NCBI RefSeq assembly: GCF_027924185.1
Contig: NZ_BRVO01000003.1
Location: 62,001 to 126,000 of the forward strand
DNA: 64,000 bases
Source of the DNA: Neptunitalea lumnitzerae
Lineage (GTDB): Bacteria; Bacteroidota; Bacteroidia; Flavobacteriales; Flavobacteriaceae
Direction: 5' to 3'
Shown here: piece after piece, positions 54,950 to 62,249 of the stretch
Position numbering within the stretch: the first letter of the stretch is position 1
How the letters are laid out: every line of letters starts with the position of its first letter
Notes under the pieces: model-generated
Told to the model about the DNA's origin: nothing
The model's input: only the letters and a program-made list of their open reading frames with translations
Database searches by the model: none
Made by a program: the position numbers and the translations under genes

Positions 54950-55507
54950 ATGAAAAGAAGCAAATTCATAAAAATAACAACCATTGTAGTGTTCTTGTTA
55001 TTTCAGTTAGCATTACTCTACACAATTGTTTATGAAAACTATACCTCCACCAAGGTGCTTGTACCTATTAGTATAATTGCCATACTAACCCTCATAGGCT
55101 ACTCAAAATTACCATTACATCATCACGAGCATGTTTACGAAGATATTCTAGTAGCTATCTGGGTACCCTTAGGTGCTGTACTAACTTTTATGCTTAGCGT
55201 TTACGGTGGTTTAGGTCCTGTTTTAGCCGCTTCTGGTTTTGGACTACTAGCTTCTTTTACACCCTACCTCAATAAAAAATCTGATTACTTAAAGTCTTTA
55301 CCTACCGCACTATACTGCGGAGCCTTTGTTGGTATGAGTGGGTCTAATGTAGCCTCTTCTATTTGGTTTATAATTACCGCTGGCATTGTTACAGCAGTAT
55401 TTTTAATTATTAGTAAAAGTTTATTTTCTGGTGTAGGTGGTAAACTAGGTACACTAGCCTTTGGCGGCGTAGCATTAACATCTTTTTTATTTTTTCTATT
55501 TTTTTAA
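54950..55507 (+). CDS. Integral membrane protein, paralog of the next gene
   Basis: Protein of 185 aa with about six membrane helices, a short loop with HHHEH (residues 55-59) between the second and third, and the C-terminal pattern GAFVGMSGSNV...SGVGGKLGTLAFGG. The pattern is shared with the next protein (GASFIGM...AGYGGALGTSA), with an ungapped 35-residue alignment after GM. Its stop and the next ATG share one base. Family not recognised. The HHHEH stretch could bind metal. Confidence 0.7.
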   Translation: MKRSKFIKITTIVVFLLFQLALLYTIVYENYTSTKVLVPISIIAILTLIGYSKLPLHHHEHVYEDILVAIWVPLGAVLTFMLSVYGGLGPVLAASGFGLLASFTPYLNKKSDYLKSLPTALYCGAFVGMSGSNVASSIWFIITAGIVTAVFLIISKSLFSGVGGKLGTLAFGGVALTSFLFFLFF

Positions 55508-55950
55508 TGAATACAGCTCTACTAATAGCAACAGGAATTATAGGTGCTCTTGCAACCTTTTACGTAAACACAACTTTAAAACAAGGTGCTGTTAGAGCAT
55601 CTGCCCTATTGTCTTTTATAGTTGCCTTATTTTTCTATTGCTTTCCTACACTACTTAATGAAACCTTAACTAGTAAGATTCCTATAGTTTTTATTGGTGC
55701 TTCATTTATTGGTATGGTATCAGAAAAAGTGGTGCGTAATTATTTAGTTATCGCCGTTTCAGGTTTCATATTTACACTTATATTTTTAAATACCAGTACT
55801 TTTTTTGCAGGCTATGGAGGAGCGCTTGGAACCTCAGCATGTATTTCGTTACTCACAGCTATGAGTATATCGCTGTTAACCCCTAGAAAACTGAAAAACA
55901 ACTTTATCACCTCTTTTGCTAAATCAATTTTTAACAAAAAAAGCACCTAA
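55507..55950 (+). CDS. Integral membrane protein, paralog of the previous gene
   Basis: Protein of 147 aa with about five membrane helices and the pattern GASFIGM and FFAGYGGALGTSACISL, aligned without gaps to the preceding protein. Four-base-type overlap (taATG) implies translational coupling, so the two probably form a heteromeric complex, perhaps a duplicated transporter half. The function is unknown. The C-terminus is basic (KKST). Confidence 0.7.
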   Translation: MNTALLIATGIIGALATFYVNTTLKQGAVRASALLSFIVALFFYCFPTLLNETLTSKIPIVFIGASFIGMVSEKVVRNYLVIAVSGFIFTLIFLNTSTFFAGYGGALGTSACISLLTAMSISLLTPRKLKNNFITSFAKSIFNKKST

Positions 55951-56019
55951 TTGCTCTTCTCTTAGTTTAGCAGTATTGTTAAATTAAACATTTACTTTCT
56001 AGAAGCATAATTGTAGTTC

Positions 56020-57117
56020 CTACCTGAAATAATCAGGTCTTGAAAATTTATCATCGGTATTTAATAATAGTTTATCATCTGTAAAAAACGCTATAAACTT
56101 ATCATATTTAACCTTATTTGCTTCTAACCAAGCTTCAAAACCTTCATAATCTCCTTCACCTAATAACCAATAGGAATAAGACTCAAAATAACTTTTATCT
56201 AACAATTGCTTTTGGTACCACAATAAACTATTAGGGAAATCTAAATCGTGCTTTTCTTCGCCATACCATTCTTTTAAAAACTGCTTTCTAGTTTGTACGA
56301 TGGTTCTTAAATTAATTTGATTCATCAATTCTGTACCTGCCCTTGCAAAAACCAACGCATACTCCCCCTCAAAAGGTAATAACTTCCCTCCTTCTTTTAT
56401 TTTATCTAAATCTTTATCGGTTACATTAATGGTAAATCCTTTTTCGGTCAATTTAAACTCCCCTTCACTATCATTTTTTTGCACATAGATATTCTTATAG
56501 GTATCATACAAAATTCTACTTATTTCAGAGGTTCGTTCCGTACCTGGTTCTAAGTTCATAAACATTTCTCCATATAATAGCACCCAAATCTTCTCTTTGC
56601 TCCCGGTAAATGTTTTGGTTAACATATAATAATTACTTGGGTATTGTGGTTCTGCTTTTATTCCTTTTTCCCAAAAATCAATAGCATCATTATACAGTTT
56701 TTGCCCGTACTTAACAACACCACTTTCGTAATAAAGCCTTCCAGAATCAGGAAATTTTTCTATTCCCATTGCATAAGATGTTATTGCAGAATCTGGCTGC
56801 CCTAACAAATCGTAACTATTTCCTAAGAGTTGATAATAAATATCTGATACTTCATGAAAAGTAATGGCATCTTGTACCTTTTTCACAGCCATCTCATAAT
56901 TACCGCTTAAGTAGTAAGCATACCCCATTTCATATAAAACCACGGGATTTCTAGGGTCTGCTTTCTTCGCTTTCTCTAAAACTTCAATAGACTCATCTAT
57001 ACTACCATTATCCATTAGTAGTATCGCTTTCTTTATTAAAGCATCGGCTTTTCCATTACTTTGGGCTTGACCACTTGCTAAGATTAGAAATAAAAAAATG
57101 AAAATAAGCCTTTTCAT
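56020..57117 (-). CDS. Secreted TPR protein
   Basis: Protein of 365 aa with signal peptide (ends ASGQAQ) and four to five tetratricopeptide repeats in the N-terminal half (for example VLYEMGYAYYLSGNYEMAV and YYESGVVKYGQKLYNDAI). The C-terminal half holds no repeat and resembles a family domain I cannot name. Single minus-strand gene. An ECF-like site (57252-57278) lies about 135 bases upstream. Confidence 0.8.
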   Translation of the reverse strand: MKRLIFIFLFLILASGQAQSNGKADALIKKAILLMDNGSIDESIEVLEKAKKADPRNPVVLYEMGYAYYLSGNYEMAVKKVQDAITFHEVSDIYYQLLGNSYDLLGQPDSAITSYAMGIEKFPDSGRLYYESGVVKYGQKLYNDAIDFWEKGIKAEPQYPSNYYMLTKTFTGSKEKIWVLLYGEMFMNLEPGTERTSEISRILYDTYKNIYVQKNDSEGEFKLTEKGFTINVTDKDLDKIKEGGKLLPFEGEYALVFARAGTELMNQINLRTIVQTRKQFLKEWYGEEKHDLDFPNSLLWYQKQLLDKSYFESYSYWLLGEGDYEGFEAWLEANKVKYDKFIAFFTDDKLLLNTDDKFSRPDYFR

Positions 57118-57251
57118 AAGTATAAAAGTTTTTGGGGTAAATTGTGTTTCAGCGTATATAAATGTATTAGTATTTTTTTTATTTAACTAATCCATTCCAG
57201 TACATTTAACTATTAGTTATAGTATTTTTAAACTTGAAAAAGTTAAAAATT

Positions 57252-57278
57252 AGATAAAACAGAATTTACACAAGTTGC
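57252..57278 (-). promoter_or_regulatory. Possible ECF-sigma-like promoter motif, GCAACT-N16-TATCT (site E)
   Basis: On the minus strand GCAACT, 16 bases, TATCT, identical in spacing to site C. It is weaker because the -10 box differs and the gene starts 135 bases downstream. Confidence 0.25.
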
Positions 57279-57338
57279 TAATTTTTGAATACCTAAGTTA
57301 ATTGGTTAGCTTTGGAAAAAATCATTTAATACTAGTAA

Positions 57339-57665
57339 ATGGATCCTATTCACATCTTATATATTGACAGAAACCATGATATTTGCACCACTATGGAACG
57401 CGTTATTAGCAAACAAGAAGATTGGAAAGGCACCATAGTACAAACAGATAATGCAGCAAAAGAAGCTTTTGAAAAACAAGCTATTTCAATTGTTTTGTTA
57501 GGAAGTGGAATTACTACAGAAAATGAAACTGATTTGAGACTATTTTTTAAAAGTAAAAATGCCAATATACCAATAATACAACACTACGGAGGTGGTAGTG
57601 GTTTATTGAAAAGTGAAATATACAATGCACTTTCTTTAATTAATAAAAATACAGATGAACGTTAA
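57339..57665 (+). CDS. Degenerate receiver-domain-like protein
   Basis: Protein of 108 aa that resembles a response-regulator receiver (HILYIDRNHDICTTMERVI at the first strand and helix). The phosphorylatable aspartate after strand 3 is missing (SIVLLGSGI stands in its place), so it would be a pseudo-receiver. The gene overlaps the downstream aldo/keto reductase by 11 bases and is likely translated with it. No output domain, no kinase nearby. Confidence 0.6.
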   Translation: MDPIHILYIDRNHDICTTMERVISKQEDWKGTIVQTDNAAKEAFEKQAISIVLLGSGITTENETDLRLFFKSKNANIPIIQHYGGGSGLLKSEIYNALSLINKNTDER

Positions 57666-58521
57666 AAATATAGCTAGCACTACCCTTTTAAACAACACCG
57701 TACAAATGCCCTGCTTAGGACTTGGGGTGTATAAAACAAATAATGGGGCCGAAGTTGAACAGGCTATACATGTAGCTTTAGAAACAGGTTACAGACTTAT
57801 TGATACTGCAAGCTACTATAACAATGAAGAAGGTGTGGGTGCTGCTATAAATTCAGCTGGAATTACTAGAGAAGATATTTTTGTAACTACTAAAGTCTGG
57901 AATTCAGACCATGGGTATGAGAATACTTTAAAAGCTTTTGATACATCCATAAAAAAATTACAGTTAGATTATGTAGATATGTACATGATACACTGGCCTA
58001 TGCCAAACTTATATTTAGAAACTTGGAGGGCATTAGAGCATTTATATAAATCTGGGTTAGTTAAAGCCATTGGAGTTTGTAATTGTATGCCCCACCATAT
58101 AGATAGTATTATAGCTACTCATACTATTAAACCTATGGTACTACAAAATGAATTTCACCCAAGACTAGTACAACAAGATATACTAGAATATTGTACAAAA
58201 CAAGACATACAATTTCAGGCATGGTCTCCGTTAATGCGTGGACGTATTTTAGATGATATTACACTTAAAGCTATTGCCGAAAAATATAATAAAAGTACTG
58301 CACAAGTAATTATTAGATGGAATTTACAAAAAGGTATTTGTACCATTCCTAAAAGTGTACACGCTACTAGAATACAGCAAAATGCAGATGTGTTTGATTT
58401 TGAGTTATCGGTAGCAGAAATAAATACTATTGATAGTCTTCACACCAATGAAAGAACCGGAGCACACCCCGATCATTTTATAGAGCACTTTGCTAAAAAA
58501 GAAGCATCACTTAAGAAATAA
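57655..58521 (+). CDS. Aldo/keto reductase
   Basis: Protein of 288 aa with the AKR catalytic tetrad D50, Y55, K80 and H113 (DTASYYNNE, TTKVWNS, IHWP) and the NADPH-binding end IPKSVHATRIQQN. LGLGVYKTNNGAEVEQA and GVCNC are typical of 2,5-diketo-gluconate reductase-type bacterial AKRs. Overlaps the pseudo-receiver gene upstream. Its 3' end overlaps the convergent barrel gene by 15 bases. Confidence 0.92.
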   Translation: MNVKNIASTTLLNNTVQMPCLGLGVYKTNNGAEVEQAIHVALETGYRLIDTASYYNNEEGVGAAINSAGITREDIFVTTKVWNSDHGYENTLKAFDTSIKKLQLDYVDMYMIHWPMPNLYLETWRALEHLYKSGLVKAIGVCNCMPHHIDSIIATHTIKPMVLQNEFHPRLVQQDILEYCTKQDIQFQAWSPLMRGRILDDITLKAIAEKYNKSTAQVIIRWNLQKGICTIPKSVHATRIQQNADVFDFELSVAEINTIDSLHTNERTGAHPDHFIEHFAKKEASLKK

Positions 58522-59166
58522 GGACACTCCTACATTAATATTAAATAGCATATTATGGTTAAAATTTACAGGACCCAATTTTGCTACACCCATTTTTAAA
58601 TGCTCGTAACGCAATTCTGGTCCTATATAAACGCCTATTGATTTGTAAATTCTATAAGTAAATTCAGGGGTTATAGAATAACTTAATCCGCCATCATAAA
58701 AGGAGTCTTTACCACTATCGTTACCTCTGTAAGACAAGTCTGTACTAAACCCAAATTGTGGTGTAAAATCAATATGTTTATTTAAGGAAAACGCATAACC
58801 TGCAATCAGTTTTATAGTATTGGTATTGGTTACCTTCTCGTAATTACCAAACATATCTTTGTCTGTTACAGTTGCTTTAATAAGGTTAAACTCTACTCCT
58901 AAAACCAAATTTTTCCAATCACCAGATAACCCATATAAGTTTCTGTAATACTTTATAGAGAAACCGCCCTTATAATCTAAACCGGTTCCATACCCATTGG
59001 TAATACCAAATTTATTAGGTTGAACATACCCTAAGTATAAACCGCCAAAACGCTCTTTCTCTTTTGAAGTTTTTGGTATTGTTTCGGTTACTTGTGCTTT
59101 CATAACTGACGCTAAAAAAACACTAAACAGAAGTGTGCCTAAAAGTGATTTAATATTCCAGTACAT
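58507..59166 (-). CDS. Outer-membrane beta-barrel protein, copy 2 of the cassette
   Basis: Protein of 219 aa with start MYWNIKSLLG, chosen because its paralog starts MNLNIKSLLV and because both then overlap the upstream lipoprotein by 17 bases. Signal peptide, then repeated amphipathic beta strands (FGGLYLGYVQPNKFGITNGYG, GFSIKYYRNLYG, FTPQFGFSTD, PEFTYRIYKSIGVYIGPELRYE) as in small outer-membrane barrels. About 10 strands by eye. An alternative start lies seven codons upstream. Confidence 0.75.
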   Translation of the reverse strand: MYWNIKSLLGTLLFSVFLASVMKAQVTETIPKTSKEKERFGGLYLGYVQPNKFGITNGYGTGLDYKGGFSIKYYRNLYGLSGDWKNLVLGVEFNLIKATVTDKDMFGNYEKVTNTNTIKLIAGYAFSLNKHIDFTPQFGFSTDLSYRGNDSGKDSFYDGGLSYSITPEFTYRIYKSIGVYIGPELRYEHLKMGVAKLGPVNFNHNMLFNINVGVSLFLK

Positions 59167-59821
59167 ACGAAGTGTTTTCTTGGTCAAGTGAAATTGTTAC
59201 TACATGCTCTACTCCATCGCTAAATTCATAAATTAACTGAGCTGTTTCTCCGAGAACTGAGGTTACATTTAGGCTTCCTTCCGGCACTTGGGTCGTTAAA
59301 TCAACCGCTTCTGAATCTATCTCATTAAAACAATCAGTACTTTGTAAAATAGTATCCTCATAAAAAGATTTACACAAAGGTTCAGGATACCTTACGTAAC
59401 AAGATACAGTTTCATTTGTTGTTGATGTTTTTATAATACTAACATCTAAAACAGAAACACGTTCTATAGAAAAATCTTGTTCTAAATAGTTGCCTACTAT
59501 AGTATTTACTGTAGCTACCTCCATAGCATGCTCAGTATAACCACTATTAAAATCTGCAAGTATTTTATTGCATTCTAAAGTGTAAATAGTATCAAAAGTA
59601 TCAAATGAATAAAACTCATATTTACCAACATCATTAGTAATACCATATCCTAATAAAGCATCGTTTTCCAAATAGCCTACAGTAATATTTGGTACAGGGT
59701 TTCCTGAAGTATCCATTACCAAGCCCGTAATATAAATACGTTTTTCACTTTTTATTTCTGAGTCATAACAAGACACTAGAAATATAGAAAGTAACATACT
59801 CAATAGCCAATTAAATTTCAT
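59150..59821 (-). CDS. Lipoprotein with Ig-like carboxypeptidase-regulatory domain, copy 2
   Basis: Protein of 223 aa with lipobox VSC (Cys at residue 18), then a CarboxypepD_reg-like sandwich (RIYITGLVMDTSGNPVPNI, GITNDVGKYEF) and a C-terminal domain ending in GETAQLIYEFSDGVEHVV. It ends 12 bases before the previous cassette's barrel start and is paralogous to the gene at 60474. Likely exposed at the outer membrane, paired with the overlapping barrel. Confidence 0.75.
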   Translation of the reverse strand: MKFNWLLSMLLSIFLVSCYDSEIKSEKRIYITGLVMDTSGNPVPNITVGYLENDALLGYGITNDVGKYEFYSFDTFDTIYTLECNKILADFNSGYTEHAMEVATVNTIVGNYLEQDFSIERVSVLDVSIIKTSTTNETVSCYVRYPEPLCKSFYEDTILQSTDCFNEIDSEAVDLTTQVPEGSLNVTSVLGETAQLIYEFSDGVEHVVTISLDQENTSYVLEY

Positions 59822-59833
59822 TCTATTTATAAA

Positions 59834-60490
59834 TTAGTTAAGCATTATAGCAACTCCAAAAGTTACATTAAACAACATATTTTTATGATAGTTTATATCA
59901 GCTGATTTTGCTGCTTTAACCGTCATTAACTCATAACGTAATTCAGGAGAAGCATAAATACCGATAAGCTTGCTAACTTTAACCGTAACTTCTGGTGCTA
60001 TTGAAAAGCTAGCTCCTCTGTCAACAAAATTATCTACATCTTTATAATTAGACCTATAAGCAACATACCCTAAGCCTAACTGCGGAGTAAAATCAATACT
60101 ATTACCAAGTGAAAGTCCGTACCCTGTAAGCATTCTAAGATTGGTACTATTTGTTTTATTATAGTTACCCATTAGGGATTTATTAGTTACTTCTGCCTTT
60201 ATCAAGTTATATTCAAACCCCAATAAAAAACGATCCCAATTACCACCTATTCCCCAAAGATTGGTATAATATTTTAAAGAAAATCCCCCTTTATATTCTA
60301 GACCGGCACTATAGCCATTATCAGTACCAAATTTACCTGGGTACACATACCCTACGTATATACCCCCATATTTTTTTGTGTCAGTTCCTGCCCCTGTCTT
60401 AGAATTGGTGTCTGTCTGAGCATTACCTAAATAAACTAATCCAATAATAAGCACAAAACTTACTAGTAAACTTTTAATATTCAAATTCAT
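59834..60490 (-). CDS. Outer-membrane beta-barrel protein, copy 1 of the cassette
   Basis: Protein of 218 aa starting MNLNIKSLLVSFVL with signal peptide (ends GNAQ). Aligns along its length with the copy at 58507: KYGGIYVGYVYPGKFG, GFSLKYYTNLWGIGG, FTPQLGLGYVAYR, KLIGIYASPELRYE. Overlaps the upstream lipoprotein by 17 bases. Small outer-membrane barrel of unknown function. Confidence 0.78.
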   Translation of the reverse strand: MNLNIKSLLVSFVLIIGLVYLGNAQTDTNSKTGAGTDTKKYGGIYVGYVYPGKFGTDNGYSAGLEYKGGFSLKYYTNLWGIGGNWDRFLLGFEYNLIKAEVTNKSLMGNYNKTNSTNLRMLTGYGLSLGNSIDFTPQLGLGYVAYRSNYKDVDNFVDRGASFSIAPEVTVKVSKLIGIYASPELRYELMTVKAAKSADINYHKNMLFNVTFGVAIMLN

Positions 60491-61148
60491 AATTTATATT
60501 TTCTTGGTCAAGTGTTATTTGTATTTGATGCTCTACCCCATCCTCAAACTCATATATAAGAACAGCTGTTTCTCCTAAGACTGTCTCTACACGTTGAAAT
60601 GCATCTGGAAACTCTTGAGACAAAGCAATAAACTCAGAAAATACTACATTGTAGCAATTAGCTGTTACTAAAATAGTATCGTCAAACTCTGTAAAACAAA
60701 TAGGCTGTGGGTATTCTAATCTCCAATGAATAGTATCTGTAGTAGAAGAAGTTTTCACAACATCAACACGTAAAAAAACACGTTTACGGATGGTAAAATC
60801 TTGTTGAATATGAGCATCGTTAGAAGTATCACGATTTTCAATATCCATAACGCTCTCTACATAATCAGCATTGTAAAAAGCATTCATATCATTTACTTGA
60901 AGCGTAAAATCTGCGTCACTACCATTCATTCCGTAAAATGCGTAGTCGCCAGCAGCATCAGTTACACCATAACCAAGTACATAATCTCGTTCTTTGTATT
61001 CAACTGCAACATTTGGCACAGGGTTTCCCTGCCCATCAACTACCGTTCCTGTAAAATAAATACGTTTGTTATTCTCGAGCTCAAACTCGCAAGAAAGAAA
61101 AGTGAATGCAAAGAGAAGCAATCCCACCAGATAATTTTTTGATCTCAT
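60474..61148 (-). CDS. Lipoprotein with Ig-like carboxypeptidase-regulatory domain, copy 1
   Basis: Protein of 224 aa with lipobox LSC (Cys near residue 20), an N-terminal sandwich (RIYFTGTVVDGQGNPVPNVAV, GVTDAAGDYAF) and C-terminal GETAVLIYEFEDGVEHQIQITLDQEN. It is the first gene of the duplicated cassette, with ECF-like site D 24 bases before its start. It is also aligned to the lipoprotein at 59150. Confidence 0.78.
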   Translation of the reverse strand: MRSKNYLVGLLLFAFTFLSCEFELENNKRIYFTGTVVDGQGNPVPNVAVEYKERDYVLGYGVTDAAGDYAFYGMNGSDADFTLQVNDMNAFYNADYVESVMDIENRDTSNDAHIQQDFTIRKRVFLRVDVVKTSSTTDTIHWRLEYPQPICFTEFDDTILVTANCYNVVFSEFIALSQEFPDAFQRVETVLGETAVLIYEFEDGVEHQIQITLDQENINYEFEY

Positions 61149-61171
61149 AATAAAGAGTAAACTTTTTTACA

Positions 61172-61197
61172 AGATACATTTTAGACGTAAAGGTTGC
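61172..61197 (-). promoter_or_regulatory. ECF-sigma-like promoter motif, GCAACC-N15-TATCT (site D)
   Basis: On the minus strand GCAACC (complement of 61192-61197), 15 bases, TATCT (complement of 61172-61176). Same spacing as sites A and B, 24 bases before the start of the first lipoprotein of the cassette. Confidence 0.45.
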
Positions 61198-61214
61198 TTC
61201 TCTTTACTGTTATT

Positions 61215-62012
61215 TTAATATTTATCTTGAACATCTAACAAAGCTAGCGCTTCGTCTAAGTCAAGTTCTGCTAAAGAATTTACAATTTTATTAGGTTTAA
61301 AAGCATAGTTATCCAGGTCTTCCTTTCTGGTAACACCTGATAATGTTAAAATCGTTTTATACCCTAATTGTACCCCGCCAAGAATGTCAGTATCCATGGT
61401 ATCACCAATAATAATAGTTTCACGTGCTTCTAAGCCTAAATGCTTTCTAGCGGCACGCATCATTACAGGGCTTGGTTTACCTACAGAAAAAGCATGCTTA
61501 CCAGAAGCTTCTTCTATCATTTTAACAATAGCTTTAATTCCTAAACTATCCCATCCTTTTACTTTCGGAGACGGATCTAAATTGGTAGCAATCAACTTAG
61601 CTCCATTTAAAATCATTCCTACAGCGGTATTCACCATTTCTAAAGTAAAGTTACGTCCCTCACCTACTACCACAAAATCAGGATCTTGATTTACCATCAC
61701 ATACCCCTGCTGTAATAAACTGGTTATAAGGCCACCTTCCCCTAAAACATAGGCTGTTCCATTAGGGTTCATAAAAGATAAAAACCAAGATGTTGCCATA
61801 GCACTGGTATACACGTTTTCTTCTTTTATATGAATTCCCAATCTTGCACACTTATTTACAGCATCTAATGGTGTGCGCTGACTATTATTGGTCATAAATG
61901 AAAATGGAATTTCCTTTTCCTGAAGTTGCGCAATAAACTTGTCTGCTCCCGGAATTAGTGTATTATTTCCATAAATAACACCGTCCATATCTATTAAAAA
62001 CCCTTTTCTCAT
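61215..62012 (-). CDS. HAD-IIA family hydrolase (NagD-like phosphatase)
   Basis: Protein of 265 aa with DMDGVIYGN (nucleophile D8, acid D10), MTNNSQR, the lysine in GKPSPVMM and GDTMDTDILGG, which is the HAD-IIA order. Related enzymes dephosphorylate UMP, sugar phosphates or nitrophenyl phosphate. Single gene, 66 bases before the lipoprotein cassette promoter. Confidence 0.9.
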   Translation of the reverse strand: MRKGFLIDMDGVIYGNNTLIPGADKFIAQLQEKEIPFSFMTNNSQRTPLDAVNKCARLGIHIKEENVYTSAMATSWFLSFMNPNGTAYVLGEGGLITSLLQQGYVMVNQDPDFVVVGEGRNFTLEMVNTAVGMILNGAKLIATNLDPSPKVKGWDSLGIKAIVKMIEEASGKHAFSVGKPSPVMMRAARKHLGLEARETIIIGDTMDTDILGGVQLGYKTILTLSGVTRKEDLDNYAFKPNKIVNSLAELDLDEALALLDVQDKY

Positions 62013-62249
62013 GCTAGTTAATTTTAAATTCGAAATTACTAATAAATTTTAACTATTGGGCAAACTTACCTCCTTTGTTTAAGAAAATCTATATTCTTTT
62101 ATAAACATCGTCTTCTCACTAAAACAAACTACTTGTATTGTAACTATTTTCTAACATTGGTAGTAATTTTTAACACTAACCTAAGCCAGTAAAAATATTC
62201 AACTAATACTTGAATTTTATCTTACCCCCTATCAAAAACCAAATACAAC

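Larger units (their letters stand above)
58507..61148 (-). repeat. Tandem duplication of a lipoprotein/beta-barrel gene pair
   Basis: Two copies of the same two-gene unit in the same order, each with a 17-base gene overlap (60474-60490 and 59150-59166), joined by a 12-base gap. The proteins are diverged but align throughout, so the duplication is old or under diversifying selection. Confidence 0.85.

Noticed and set aside
62185-62235. CAACT and TATCT pair upstream of the PhoD gene
   Set aside because: Spacing is 14 and the first base of the motif is not G; does not match the other sites.
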